Shown here piece by piece: positions 51,569-61,391 of a DNA stretch of 64,000 bases. A model generated the notes under the pieces. It did no database searches and was not told the DNA's origin. It was given only the letters and a program-made list of their open reading frames with translations. A program made the translations under genes and the position numbers. Position 1 is the stretch's first letter. Every line of letters starts with the position of its first letter. The DNA is taken from the NCBI GenBank assembly GCA_963713965.1, contig OY970217.1, positions 3,100,001 to 3,164,000 of the forward strand. The letters run 5' to 3'. This DNA is from CALAGB01 sp963713965 (GTDB taxonomy: Bacteria; Chloroflexota; Chloroflexia; Thermomicrobiales; Thermomicrobiaceae).

Positions 51569-52777
51569 ATGCAGAACGCGCCGCATCTCCAATTGAATCG
51601 AAGAAAACGTTCGAGGGGCCAAATAATCATCATGGTCGCCGCTCTGGCTGTCAGTTTGACTGCCATGATTGGACTTGCGGTTGATCTTGGTGTCGCCTTT
51701 GCCGAGAAACGCACGGTCCAGAGCGCCGCGGATTCAGCGGCACTTGCCGGTGCTCACGTGCTGGCGTCATGGAGTACGAGCAACCCCGGGCTGGCAGCGG
51801 GTGCTGACGTTGCCGCGATGGTCAGCCAGAACAAGATGGGCGCGACCGTTTCCCAAACGTATGACTGCTACTACGTTGATGACAACGACGACCGAATATC
51901 CGACTGTGCCAACGCCGTGCCTTCGAATGCGACCGGCGTCCACATCGCTGTGACCGAGACGCACGATACGTACTTTATTAGGGTAGTGCCTGGCGCTCCA
52001 AAAACAGTTTCGACTTCGGCTAGCGCCACCGCTCATGTACAAGCTGTAGGTTCCGGTGTGGGATCCGACAGTCCATTCATCCTCTGCGGCGCGGGCGCAT
52101 ATTTGGCTGGAGGTGGAACGATGTCGATATTGACGACCAGTGCGGAGGCTCAGCCGTCATCTCCGACCGCAATCGTGGACTATTTGACGTACTCCGTATC
52201 GTCAAGTTCCAAGTACCAAGTGGAATTCTTGAAGAAGAAGACAACCCCAACCCCGAGTGCCTCTTCTACGAGCACTGCAACAGGCGGTAGCGGATCGGGT
52301 GGCAGCTCCACCTACAAAATCACTTCGGGAGCATATGGTAAGACGTTCATACTTCACGATTCTCAAGTCGCGGGATGCGACACTCAGGGCAATCGGTTCA
52401 AAGGGGTAGCTGCGAACGACGACAACTATGGGATTTCGATACCTGGATTATTTGACTACGATCATGGAGACAGGGCAGGACCAACGCGCGCCCGAGTAGC
52501 TGGAGTCGATGGGTGTGATGCCGGCACGACGAAAGGCACTGCGGATGGCTGTGTTCTGATCGTGCCGATCGCCTCTGGATCCGTTGACGATCAGTTGTCA
52601 GTTCAAACGGTAGGTGCATTCCTCGTTTCTGAGTGCAGTCCGTCAGGAAATTGTCATGAGGGTACGTTGCTCTCCAATTATGTGATTGGCACACCGTCTG
52701 GTCTAGGAGAGTGGGATGGGTCCGGGGGTTGGGCGCCCGGCAAAGGCGGGATCATAACCGTGCGCATCACGGAGTAG
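51569..52777 (+). CDS. TadE/TadG-like pilus-assembly protein
   Basis: 402 residues. Residues ~15-60 carry the TadG-type opening: GQIIIMVAALAVSLTAMIGLAVDLG (inner-membrane helix), then the signature KRTVQSAADSAALAGAH. An extracytoplasmic beta-rich region follows, with a low-complexity linker (PTPSASSTSTATGGSGSGG). Eight or so cysteines imply disulfides outside the membrane. In tight-adherence systems such proteins are minor pilin-like components, but no other tad genes are near, so this is an orphan. GAGGGC about 9 bases before the ATG. Confidence 0.78.
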   Translation: MQNAPHLQLNRRKRSRGQIIIMVAALAVSLTAMIGLAVDLGVAFAEKRTVQSAADSAALAGAHVLASWSTSNPGLAAGADVAAMVSQNKMGATVSQTYDCYYVDDNDDRISDCANAVPSNATGVHIAVTETHDTYFIRVVPGAPKTVSTSASATAHVQAVGSGVGSDSPFILCGAGAYLAGGGTMSILTTSAEAQPSSPTAIVDYLTYSVSSSSKYQVEFLKKKTTPTPSASSTSTATGGSGSGGSSTYKITSGAYGKTFILHDSQVAGCDTQGNRFKGVAANDDNYGISIPGLFDYDHGDRAGPTRARVAGVDGCDAGTTKGTADGCVLIVPIASGSVDDQLSVQTVGAFLVSECSPSGNCHEGTLLSNYVIGTPSGLGEWDGSGGWAPGKGGIITVRITE

Positions 52778-53036
52778 CGACGGCGCGCATTTGGGCGAGT
52801 GTTGATACAGGGATTTGTCAGACCCTTGTGGACCTGTCCTTCGCGAGCATGAGTTTCGCAGGTTGTGCGTCCCCAGGCAATTGCGGCCCGTCACTTCCCG
52901 ACGCTTGAGCGCGCGGATGCGCCCAAATAACGCAACTGGCAATATACGAACGGCCAGCATGAATTGGTGCTCACCTACCGCGTGGCGACCTCCCGTGGAT
53001 CGATCCTCTGCAGCATCGTCTGAATTCAGACCTGCG
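52778..53036. other. Convergent intergenic stretch
   Basis: No gene supported. A word TTTGGGCG near 52790 has its complement CGCCCAAA near 52920; the spacing (~120 bases) is too long for a simple terminator. Confidence 0.4.
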
Positions 53037-54512
53037 CTAGCGGAATGCGTAGATGTTTCCGTCACCAGAGCCGATGTAGACAACTCCATTGACCACCGCT
53101 GGCGACGAGTCCACCAAGCCCTGAGTAGAGTAGCTCCACTTCACTTCGCCGCTCGCAGCATCCAACGCATACACGCTGTGATCCTCGGACCCAACGTAGA
53201 CGACGCCATTTGCGACCGCTGGAGAGGACGCAACGACATCGCCAGTTGTCGTCTGCCAGAGAATCAAACCAGTGACGGCGTCAATGGAGTAGACAGAGTG
53301 ATCATCCGATCCCACAAATATGCTTCCAATGGCAACGGCTGGAGATGATTGAATAGGTCCGCCAAGCGTCGTCTGCCAGATTATCTGTCCCGAAACTGCG
53401 TTGATTGCGTACAGGCTGTTGTCGGCCACGCCCACGTATACGACGTCGTTCACCACGGACGGCGACGACGCGATTGGACTGTTGATGATGTTCATCCACA
53501 AAATTTGTCCGGTTGCCGCATTCAGAGAATAGAAATTGCCGTCGTTCGACCCGACGTAGAGTGTCCCGTCAACGACCGCAGGCGATGACTCGACGGCGTC
53601 ACCGGTGAACGTTATCCAGATGATCTGGCCCGTTGCTGAGCTGATTGCGTAGATCTTGGCATCGCTCGAACCAATATAGACGATCCCGCCTACCACGGTC
53701 GGTGAAGAGCGAACCTGACCACCGGTCATCGTCTGCCAAAGAATCTGTCCCGTGGCGGCATCGATGCCGTACACCCATCCGTCGTCAGAGCCCACGTAGA
53801 CATTGCCGTCGTAAACAGCGGGAGAAGACTCCACGGATCCACCAGTTGCAGTCGTCCACTTCACCTGTCCAGTTGTCGCGTCGAGTGCGAGTACCTGGCC
53901 GGCCAAATTTCCGACATAGAGGGTGCCGTCCACGACGGCGGGCGACGACGAGACCGCGCTTCCTGCAGCTGTTGTCCAGTGAATGGCGAGACTGTCCACG
54001 TTCGACGCGCTGAGTCTCGATTCGACCGAGTTGAAGCCAGAGTGTGTCGGGTCGAGATGAAACTGGTTCCAATTCACACAATTCACGGTGAACGTTGCTG
54101 ATGCTCTGAGTACCAGGACACGTAGCCCTGGAAGCGGGGTGGATTCGGCCGTGATAACGTGGTTGCCGCAGCTCGCGTCGAACGGAACGTCAAACGTGAC
54201 GCTGGAAATTCGGCCGAACGGCCAATCGGCTTCGGCGGTGGCGACCGGCTCGTGATCGAAGCTGACGGTGACCTGTGAATGTGGAAAGAATCCAGATCCA
54301 CTCACGACGACGGATTGTCCCGCCGTGCCCGACGTCGGACTGACGCTGATCTGTACCAAGGGCCAGGATGCGAGTCCTGGCAGCAAACCAAAAAAAAGCG
54401 GCAGCACGGCGACGAGCGTCGGGATTTGCCAGCGCAGTTGCCTACGATGAATGTCGTGGGTTCTGCTGCGGATGCGGTCAGAATCAACAGCCCGCCATTT
54501 GTGGACATGCAC
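53037..54512 (-). CDS. Exported IPT/TIG plus PQQ-type beta-propeller protein
   Basis: 491 residues. Hydrophobic segment ~32-50 (IPTLVAVLPLFFGLLPGLA). IPT/TIG domain ~52-130 (VQISVSPTSGTAGQSVVVSGSG, typical of filamin-like folds). Then eight near-identical ~40-residue units of the form SSPAVVDGTLYVGSNDGNFY-ALNAATGQILWQT. These are PQQ (WD-like) repeats closing into a full eight-bladed propeller. No quinoprotein catalytic residues are visible, so it is likely an assembly or adhesion protein, BamB-like. Start GTG 54512; GGGGGAT lies upstream. It is convergent with the TadG-type gene. Confidence 0.83.
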   Translation of the reverse strand: MHVHKWRAVDSDRIRSRTHDIHRRQLRWQIPTLVAVLPLFFGLLPGLASWPLVQISVSPTSGTAGQSVVVSGSGFFPHSQVTVSFDHEPVATAEADWPFGRISSVTFDVPFDASCGNHVITAESTPLPGLRVLVLRASATFTVNCVNWNQFHLDPTHSGFNSVESRLSASNVDSLAIHWTTAAGSAVSSSPAVVDGTLYVGNLAGQVLALDATTGQVKWTTATGGSVESSPAVYDGNVYVGSDDGWVYGIDAATGQILWQTMTGGQVRSSPTVVGGIVYIGSSDAKIYAISSATGQIIWITFTGDAVESSPAVVDGTLYVGSNDGNFYSLNAATGQILWMNIINSPIASSPSVVNDVVYVGVADNSLYAINAVSGQIIWQTTLGGPIQSSPAVAIGSIFVGSDDHSVYSIDAVTGLILWQTTTGDVVASSPAVANGVVYVGSEDHSVYALDAASGEVKWSYSTQGLVDSSPAVVNGVVYIGSGDGNIYAFR

Positions 54513-55441
54513 GTGTCATCCCCCGTCATGTTGTTGCACGCGGAATAATTCTCAAGAACTTACGCGTCCGTTTGGCAAGTGCTCACATCATAGCATTGCC
54601 TGAATCGGCGCGTCGCGTCCCAAGCGCGTCAACCAGTCCGCATCGATCGGCTGGCTCCGGTTACGTTGTTGCACAACATTGCATCGTCTGGCTTGGACGG
54701 GATTCTCAGAGCAGATGAATAGTATTGAACCAATGACCCTTGCGGAGCGTCTTTGGCAACTGGTCCAGCGGTGGATGCGAAGGCCGTGGCGCGGGCGCTC
54801 GCGCTCTGACGAGAAGACGCTTCCGCACCAGGCTCCGTTGCGTTCACGCGACATACCACACACGAGAGCAGGCGCCTCACTCCGCCTGTCGTTCGCGTAG
54901 GAAAATCTTCCCATTCCGTTGATTTGCGGGGAAGTCGTACCATGGAATTGCTTACTGATCATTGTCGACCGTGGTAAACCGCTATCTGCCGCGAGGCATC
55001 CACGATCCTAGCTCGATGGCCCCAAAGGCGACGCGCGTCCGATTGAATCACGGTGTGGCAGATTGGTGCCACGGCGTTCGGATCAGCAGCTCTCTTTAAG
55101 ACGGTGGGTTATGAGTCGAACGAGCTGGTTCGTTACCGTGATCTGAAGACCACAGTTGCCACCGACATGAATCCGCGAGGTATCTGATTCATCTTGCGCG
55201 GATGACGTGGCCGAGGATTCAGTCACCGAGTACAAGAGTCGATCTCGCCCCTCGCGCGCCGCGCCACAAGTATGAAGCTCAATTGCGTCGCGGCAATGCT
55301 CAAAATGCCACTCGCTGATACTAAGTCGCGTATCGCGGACAAACGAGCACATTGATCAAAAGTGCTGGGGGGCTGACCAACGAGAGCGAACCGCGCGACC
55401 CGGAGGGACAAACTGACCGCTGCGGACGAAGGAGTCTGGCG
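54513..55441. other. Long intergenic stretch with no supported gene
   Basis: About 930 bases upstream of two divergent surface/toxin genes. A 61-codon frame (54716-54901, starting MNSIEPMTLAERLWQLVQRW) is the best small candidate but lacks a ribosome site. Other frames do not look like protein. No repeats, tRNA or recombination sites were seen. Confidence 0.45.
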
Positions 55442-57442
55442 ATGAGGGTACCGCATCAGAAAACAAGGCGCATGGCACATTCGACGAATAACCGGTCTCG
55501 GTCCCAGTTGGGTTCGGCGTCGGAGGACGAGGCCAGATTCTTATCACAGCAACCCTGGTCGACATCAATCAGGCCCGACGCTGAGAGAGTCAACAATGAG
55601 TTTGGTGTGATTGACGGCGTGCACCAAACCGTCAACTCTCCCCTCTCCGAGGCAACACGAGCGTTTATGGAGCCGCGCTTCAGGTTTGACTTCAGCAAGG
55701 TGAGAATCTTCGCCGACGAGCGAGCGGCAGAAGTCGCGAATGCAATGCGGGCGCGCGCGTTTACAGTTGGATCTGACATTACCTTCGCATCCGACGAATA
55801 TTCGCCAGAGTCGGCAGTCGGCCGACGCCTATTGGCGCACGAGCTCACGCATGTGATTCAGCAGCAGACTACCGACAACCGGCGTGTCCAACGTGCCCAA
55901 CAACCAGTGGCTGACTCCACTCAAATCCCAGCTGAAACTAACGGTGAAACGGCGGCGTATGCCAGGTATCTGACAGCACTCCCTGACGAACAACCGCGAT
56001 CAATCATCGCAGGGATCAGCGATTTGCCGTTCCTGTACAAGCTCCGAAATGCTCTAGCAAAGCTCGAAGCGTCAACCCCTCACGAGGCGACGTCGATTCG
56101 AACCGTGTTCGACGCAGTTCAATCCCAGATCTCGACGGTGAGTTCGGCCAAGGAGGAAATTAGCTCCGGTGTTGATGAAATGGAGGCGACCGCAGTTGAA
56201 ATGGAATCGGTTGCCGATTCTGAAGCACCCACCGACCCATATGGAGGCGGGCCTCCTCCTCTGGCCGGAAATGCGTACGGCGCGGATGGGACCCTATATG
56301 GTCCGGTGATGCAAGGCGTCTCCGAGATGCCAGAAGATGCTCTCGATGTCACCGCGCAGCTGGGCGCGAGCGGGGCAGCGTTCTTTATGGGGTTCTCTCA
56401 TGCTATCCGCGAAGGCCGTCTTGACGAGCATCAGAAGGATGAACTAGTCCACAAAATCTCCCTGTGCTATCCACTCGCTGCCGTGGTCTACGCTGGGGTA
56501 TCTGTCGGGCTATCAGAGAATTCGCTCGATACGCTCATTGGGCTGGTGAATCTCAGAGAGGCAATCGCGGCGACGTTCGACCTCGCGCATGCGCTGGCAA
56601 CGCCGGGAGGAGAAGAACTTGCTCTTGAGCTAGGGAGAGCCCTGGGAAAAAGCTTGAGAGATGACGCCGCGTCCCTTATCGAACTGCCACCTCATAAGTT
56701 CGCGTATCAACTCGGGAAGCTCCTCGCCCCAATCATCTGCGATATCGTGCTCACGATCGCGACCGATGGCGCAGCAGGAGGAGCGAAACTAGACGACATC
56801 GCCAGTCTCACGCGCAAGGCTGAGAATGTGATCGCCGAAGGTCTGGGTGACGTCAGAGGGGGCAGCCGGATTGCGGCTGAAGCAGCTGACGATGTTCCGG
56901 GTAGTGAATTGAGAAGAGTCGACCCAGACATCGACCAACTGGTCGAGCGGGGCATTATTGAAGAGTCGGAGACATCAACCCAGTCTTCCAGGCGCCCGCG
57001 GCCGAAGGCCCCGGCGACGCGTGGCACGGCGGAGGTTGCCCGCAAGGAGTTCGATTCGTCTCTTCGAAAAGGATATGCAGAACGTCTCGGTGTTGGGGAA
57101 GGGGGACAGGTCCATCATGCGATCGAGCTTCAGACGCTTGATCGCTACCCCGGCGTCTTCACCGCGGACGAACTCAACGACTTCTCGAACATGCGAGGTG
57201 TTCCGGCCGAACTGAGCGGACGACGCCAGTTTCACAACAGTAAAATATCCGAGTTCTGGTCCCGCCACTATCGCGAGCTCGACTCAGACTTGGCCAGTCG
57301 AGGGCTTCGCGAGGGCACTTCCGAATACAAGGACTTCTGTAGGAAGTATCTCGAGAACGGACGGGAAGAGATCGACGAACTGTTCGGCCAGTTCTTCACC
57401 GAGTACCGCCGTTCTCTGACATGGGAGCGGAGTTCAGAGTGA
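55442..57442 (+). CDS. DUF4157 protein with C-terminal HNH-like toxin-type domain
   Basis: 666 residues. Residues ~35-150 form DUF4157, a domain at the N-terminus of many extracellular contractile injection system (eCIS) cargoes: MEPRFRFDFSKVRIFADERAAE, ARAFTVGSDITFA and the zinc-type HELTHVIQQQ. A long helical middle follows (~150-530). The C-terminal ~140 residues carry GGQVHHAIELQTLDRYPG, N(M/R) and RRQFHNSKISEFW, an HH...N...H pattern like HNH/GHH toxin nucleases. No immunity gene follows, and no eCIS genes are in the window. ATG 55442 has AAGGAG about 7 bases upstream; the TTG further upstream is less likely. Confidence 0.78.
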   Translation: MRVPHQKTRRMAHSTNNRSRSQLGSASEDEARFLSQQPWSTSIRPDAERVNNEFGVIDGVHQTVNSPLSEATRAFMEPRFRFDFSKVRIFADERAAEVANAMRARAFTVGSDITFASDEYSPESAVGRRLLAHELTHVIQQQTTDNRRVQRAQQPVADSTQIPAETNGETAAYARYLTALPDEQPRSIIAGISDLPFLYKLRNALAKLEASTPHEATSIRTVFDAVQSQISTVSSAKEEISSGVDEMEATAVEMESVADSEAPTDPYGGGPPPLAGNAYGADGTLYGPVMQGVSEMPEDALDVTAQLGASGAAFFMGFSHAIREGRLDEHQKDELVHKISLCYPLAAVVYAGVSVGLSENSLDTLIGLVNLREAIAATFDLAHALATPGGEELALELGRALGKSLRDDAASLIELPPHKFAYQLGKLLAPIICDIVLTIATDGAAGGAKLDDIASLTRKAENVIAEGLGDVRGGSRIAAEAADDVPGSELRRVDPDIDQLVERGIIEESETSTQSSRRPRPKAPATRGTAEVARKEFDSSLRKGYAERLGVGEGGQVHHAIELQTLDRYPGVFTADELNDFSNMRGVPAELSGRRQFHNSKISEFWSRHYRELDSDLASRGLREGTSEYKDFCRKYLENGREEIDELFGQFFTEYRRSLTWERSSE

Positions 57443-57666
57443 GTTTCCTGGGGCGTCAAGTCGCTCATCATTACCTGATTCGCCGATAGTCTGGCTCGAC
57501 TTTGCGACGCCAAGTGAGAAGCGACTCGCGACGAACCCGTACACGACTGATTTCTTCGTGTCAATTAATCACATGCGACCGACCGCACCTGACGAGCGTG
57601 AAAGACGAAAACACGCCAGACACGACTCGTTGACTGTGACCGGCCTCAAGTTGATGGATTATGCGG

Positions 57667-57742
57667 TGGAGCGGGTGATGGGACTCGAACCCACGACATT
57701 CTGCTTGGGAAGCAGACACTCTTCCAGCTGAGTTACACCCGC
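57667..57742 (-). tRNA. tRNA-Gly(CCC)
   Basis: Acceptor GCGGGTG/CACCCGC. Anticodon loop TTCCCAA gives CCC. T-arm GGTTCGAGTCC. CCA is encoded (57667-57669). A -10 TATACT (57766-57761 on the minus strand) with a TGC extension and a weak -35 (TGGACT) lies just upstream. Confidence 0.94.
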
Positions 57743-57760
57743 GTTTTGTTTGTGCCCATG

Positions 57761-57789
57761 AGTATAGCAGCGGCTCAAATCGCAGTCCA
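57761..57789 (-). promoter_or_regulatory. Promoter of tRNA-Gly
   Basis: Minus strand TGGACT (57789-57784), 17 bases, then TGC-TATACT with -10 at 57766-57761; ~20 bases before the tRNA. Confidence 0.5.
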
Positions 57790-57929
57790 GAGTTCGATCG
57801 TCCTGCTCGCTCCCTTTGTCCAATCCCGAGAACTTTGACTGCGTCAAGTTCGAAACTGCGACATTTGGGCTACAATCCTAGGTGGCGCGCGAATGGACAC
57901 GCTGACGAGTGAGACGAGCGGGAGATGCC

Positions 57930-59165
57930 GTGTACAGCCATTTGACCAATCTCGAATGCACCAATTGTGGTGCGACCTATTCGACCGACCATCTGATGAC
58001 GACGTGTCCAGAGTGCGGCAAGGTGCTGTACGCTCGCTATGACCTGGCTGCCGCGGCGCGCGAGATGACTAAGGAGTCCCTGCTCACTCGCCCCTGGAAC
58101 CTGTGGCGCTATCACGAGATCATGCCGGCCCAGGATCCCGCCAATGCCCTGACTCTTGGCGAGGGTGGCACTGCCATCCTGAACGCTCTGCGGCTCGGCG
58201 ATGCCCTCGGTTTGGAGCGCCTCAAGGTCAAGGACGAGGGGCGCAACCCGACCGGCAGCTTCAAGTCGCGTGGTCTGGCAGCGGCCGTCTCCCGTGCCAA
58301 GGAATTGGGTGCCTCGGCGGTTTCGATTCCCTCGGCAGGCAATGCCGCCGCCGCTATGTCCGCCTACGCGGCCAACGGCGGATTGGACGCTTACGTCTTC
58401 ATGCCGCAGGATGCGCCGTCGGTGATGAAAGCCGAGTGCACGGCTTACGGTGCGAAGGTGTTTTTGGTTAAAGGCCTTATCAATGACGCCGGGAAGATCG
58501 GGAAGATCGGCTGCGACGCTCGCGGTTGGTTCGACGTCTCCACCTTGAAGGAGCCCTATCGCGCTGAAGGTAAGAAGACGATGGGGCTTGAACTTGCAGA
58601 GCAGCTTGGCTGGCGTCTGCCCGATGCCATCATCTATCCCACCGGTGGCGGCACCGGCATCGTCGGTATGTGGAAGGCCTTTGCTGAGCTGGAAGCGATG
58701 GGGCTGATCGGTCCAGAGCGCCCCAAGATGATCGTGGTCCAGGCCGAAGGCTGCGCACCGATCGTGCGGGCCTTCGAAAAAGGTGAACGACACGCCGAGA
58801 TGTGGCAAGGCGCGCGCACCATCGCTCCGGGCGTCCGCGTGCCGGTGGCGATTGGCGACTACCTGATCCTGGATGCCGTGCGCGAGAGCGGCGGGACCTG
58901 CATCGCTGTCAGCGACGACGAGATCATGACGGGCGTTCATGAGCTGGCGTCAATGGAAGGCATTTTCGCCTCACCGGAGGTCGGCGCAGTCGTCGCGGCC
59001 GCCAAGAACTTGCGTGCCAGTGGGTTCCTGAAGTCGAGTGACGAGACGATTCTGTTCGCCACTGGCGCTGGCATGAAGCACACCGAGTTGATCGAGGCGG
59101 AGTACCCAGTGCTCGATCCGAACGATCCAAACGTGTTGGCGGAGATCGATCGCGCTTACGACTGA
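57930..59165 (+). CDS. thrC: Threonine synthase
   Basis: PLP-dependent conversion of O-phosphohomoserine to threonine. 411 residues. N-terminal zinc ribbon CTNCGATYSTDHLMTTCPECG, PLP-Lys in GRNPTGSFKSRG, substrate loop PSAGNAAAAMSAYAA, and the phosphate-binding glycine turn PTGGGTGIVG. The type-II-like class with zinc ribbon is frequent in thermophiles and Chloroflexota. GTG 57930 has GGGAGA 6 bases upstream; a GTG at 57909 is possible. The 3' end overlaps convergent mutM by 10 bases. Confidence 0.95.
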   Translation: MYSHLTNLECTNCGATYSTDHLMTTCPECGKVLYARYDLAAAAREMTKESLLTRPWNLWRYHEIMPAQDPANALTLGEGGTAILNALRLGDALGLERLKVKDEGRNPTGSFKSRGLAAAVSRAKELGASAVSIPSAGNAAAAMSAYAANGGLDAYVFMPQDAPSVMKAECTAYGAKVFLVKGLINDAGKIGKIGCDARGWFDVSTLKEPYRAEGKKTMGLELAEQLGWRLPDAIIYPTGGGTGIVGMWKAFAELEAMGLIGPERPKMIVVQAEGCAPIVRAFEKGERHAEMWQGARTIAPGVRVPVAIGDYLILDAVRESGGTCIAVSDDEIMTGVHELASMEGIFASPEVGAVVAAAKNLRASGFLKSSDETILFATGAGMKHTELIEAEYPVLDPNDPNVLAEIDRAYD

Positions 59166-59995
59166 TCGGACGCTGGCTGACAATGTGGGCAGAATCGGGT
59201 GCCGCGCTGACCAACGACGATTCGGTTGATGGGCGTGCCGCACCGCAGGCAAGGGTCGCCTTCGTTGAGACTGTAAATTTGTAAGTATTCCTGATTCTCG
59301 CCGCGTTCGCCGAGCCCGTTGCGGTAGTCGCGGATGGTGGTTCCGCCTCGTCCGAGCGCGTCGAGAAACGCGATTCGGATCGCGTCGAGCAATCGGGAGG
59401 CCTCGTCCAAAGAGAGGGATCTGGAGGCTCTCAGAGGATGAATCCTGGAGGCGTACAGCGCTTCGTCGGCGTAGATGTTGCCGACACCGGCCAGGAACGC
59501 CTGATCCATGATCAGTGGCTTGATAGCGCGCCCCCGACTTTGGAGCATTTCGAAGAAGCGTTGGGGAGTGAGCTCATCGTCCAGCGGCTCTGGACCGACC
59601 GTCGTCTTGAACGCCTCGAACTCGGGGGGAGTCAGAAGGCGCAGTCGCCCGAACTTGCGCGTGTCGGAAAAGCGCAATTCGCGCCCATCATCCAGCAAGA
59701 ACGCCAGATGATGGTGTTTGCCGCGCGGTTCATCAGGAGTCACGACGGTGAGATCGCCGGTCATGCGCAGGTGGATGGCGACGGCATCACCGGTATCGAG
59801 CAGAATGAAGAGGTTTTTGCCGCGCCGCCCGGTTCCGGCAATCTTCTGTCCGTTAAGGCGGGCGACAAATTCATCTGGAGCCGGATGAGCGATACAGCCG
59901 GTAAACTGACTCAGCTCAACATCGCGGATGGTCGCTCCGACGACGAGCGTTTGCAGGTTGCGGCGGACGGTCTCGACTTCTGGCAGCTCTGGCAT
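59156..59995 (-). CDS. mutM: Formamidopyrimidine-DNA glycosylase
   Basis: Removes 8-oxoG and other oxidised purines and nicks the strand. 279 residues. Catalytic start MPELPEVETVRRNL (Pro2, Glu3), beta-domain GRRGKNLFILLDTG with the conserved Lys, RFSDTRKFGRL, HhH LAGVGNIYADEAL and the C-terminal zinc finger CLRCGTPINRIVVGQRGTRFCPHC. Pro at position 2 fixes the start at ATG 59995, although the frame is open for 67 more codons upstream. The end overlaps thrC by 10 bases. Confidence 0.96.
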   Translation of the reverse strand: MPELPEVETVRRNLQTLVVGATIRDVELSQFTGCIAHPAPDEFVARLNGQKIAGTGRRGKNLFILLDTGDAVAIHLRMTGDLTVVTPDEPRGKHHHLAFLLDDGRELRFSDTRKFGRLRLLTPPEFEAFKTTVGPEPLDDELTPQRFFEMLQSRGRAIKPLIMDQAFLAGVGNIYADEALYASRIHPLRASRSLSLDEASRLLDAIRIAFLDALGRGGTTIRDYRNGLGERGENQEYLQIYSLNEGDPCLRCGTPINRIVVGQRGTRFCPHCQPASDQS

Positions 59996-60055
59996 TGATT
60001 CAACTCCACTTTCGACGCGAGTATACTCCGCGCTCGGAACGCGAAAGGATATCAA

Positions 60056-60403
60056 GTGGACCCAGAATGCATCTTCTGCCGAATCGTGGCCGGCGATTCG
60101 CCCGCCAGCATCGTCTATGCAGACGATGACGTCACCGCGTTTCGGGATATCTCTCCACAAGCACGCGTGCATGTCCTGATCGTCCCAAACAGGCATTACA
60201 CGTCACTCATCGACGCTGCCGCGGCGGAGTCGGAACTGGCGGGACGACTTGTGCACGCGGCGATCCAGGTCGCTCGAGACGAGGGAGTCGACGAGTCGGG
60301 CTATCGGCTAGTGACGAACGTCGGACCAGACGCTCAACAATCGGTGGACCATCTCCACTTTCACGTGCTTGGGGGGCAGCCCCTCATTGGCCGGCTGGGT
60401 TGA
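60056..60403 (+). CDS. HIT/HINT-family protein
   Basis: 115 residues, the small HINT type. Residues 5-8 CIFC, then IVAGDSPASIVY and DISPQARVHVLIVPNRHY. The triad is HLHFHVLGGQPL near the C-terminus. HINT proteins hydrolyse AMP-lysine-type phosphoramidates. The GTG start overlaps a minus-strand upstream region of mutM; the frame is clear. It is followed by a membrane-protein gene after 100 bases. Confidence 0.9.
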   Translation: MDPECIFCRIVAGDSPASIVYADDDVTAFRDISPQARVHVLIVPNRHYTSLIDAAAAESELAGRLVHAAIQVARDEGVDESGYRLVTNVGPDAQQSVDHLHFHVLGGQPLIGRLG

Positions 60404-60503
60404 TTTCGGTTTCGCGTTCACATCGAAAGATGGGGACCATCCGAGTACACTTATGGCCGCGATGATCCTTTGACCTTTGTCGACCTGATTAGCTGGTGGG
60501 GAC

Positions 60504-61256
60504 ATGCTCTACAAATTCGTTTCCGGTGACTTCCCGCTGACGATCATGTTCTTCGTCTTTCTCGGTCTGTTTGCTCAGCGTCACTGGTCTGGGGTCCGCT
60601 CCTACTGGACCGAGAAGAACCTCTTCTGGCGCATCGTTGGTCGCACTGCGTTGATTCTGACCGTTGTCCTGCCGTTGTGGATCGCGACCTTTGATAACTG
60701 GCGGCAGCTGCTCGGCTACAGTCTCAGCGCCAAGACCCGCTTCAAGTCTGACGTCTTTGATACGGCCATACCATCCGATGCCGTTCGGATCATCACATTG
60801 GTGCTGATCGGGATCTCGTTGATCTGCGTCGCGTTGATCTATGCCAGGCGGCAGCATGGCCTGGGTATGCTGTCGATAATCTTCATCTTCGCCGCCGCGT
60901 TCTTCTACTTCTTCAATGGACTGCGCATGCGCGCCGACGTCTTTCTGGCGACGACGAAGGACAGCCTGGGCCAGCCCACGGTGGTCGACACCAGCTTCAT
61001 CCTGTTCTGGTCGCTTGGCATGTATATGGTTGTCTGCGCGGTGATCGCAGCTGCGTATGCCTGGCTGTTTTCCGTGCTCGCGATCCCTCTGCACATCGTC
61101 TTCAGCATCGCGATGCGCAATAGGAATGACGTCGACCCGGACTCGCTGGTGATCTACCGCAAGCTGCGATCGATTTCGAACGAGACCACGCGCAACGGTC
61201 CGCCGGAAAGTCACGACGGCACTCCTCCGATTGACGGCAAGAGCGTCGCGCACTAG
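60504..61256 (+). CDS. Membrane protein of unknown function
   Basis: 250 residues with five or so hydrophobic segments: ~10-24, ~44-62, ~95-112, ~118-138 and ~165-195 (SFILFWSLGMYMVVCAVIAA). A cytoplasmic C-terminal tail of ~50 charged residues follows. There is no recognisable motif and no homologue that I can name. ATG 60504 follows GGTGGGGAC. It is transcribed alone or with the HINT gene. Confidence 0.68.
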   Translation: MLYKFVSGDFPLTIMFFVFLGLFAQRHWSGVRSYWTEKNLFWRIVGRTALILTVVLPLWIATFDNWRQLLGYSLSAKTRFKSDVFDTAIPSDAVRIITLVLIGISLICVALIYARRQHGLGMLSIIFIFAAAFFYFFNGLRMRADVFLATTKDSLGQPTVVDTSFILFWSLGMYMVVCAVIAAAYAWLFSVLAIPLHIVFSIAMRNRNDVDPDSLVIYRKLRSISNETTRNGPPESHDGTPPIDGKSVAH

Positions 61257-61343
61257 TTGCCTCCGATCCGCCAACCTGAACGAATGACAGTGGGCGATCG
61301 CATGACCGCCCGTTCTGTCTTCCCAGTCGATGACGTTCAAGTG

Positions 61344-61383
61344 ATCGGACGGGTCGGACGTCGTGCGGCTCGACCCGTCCGAT
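61344..61383. terminator. Strong hairpin between convergent genes
   Basis: ATCGGACGGGTCG (61344-61356) and CGACCCGTCCGAT (61371-61383), perfect 13 bp with a 14-base loop. It serves the large minus-strand gene and possibly the membrane-protein gene. Confidence 0.65.
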
Positions 61384-61391
61384 AGTGACCG

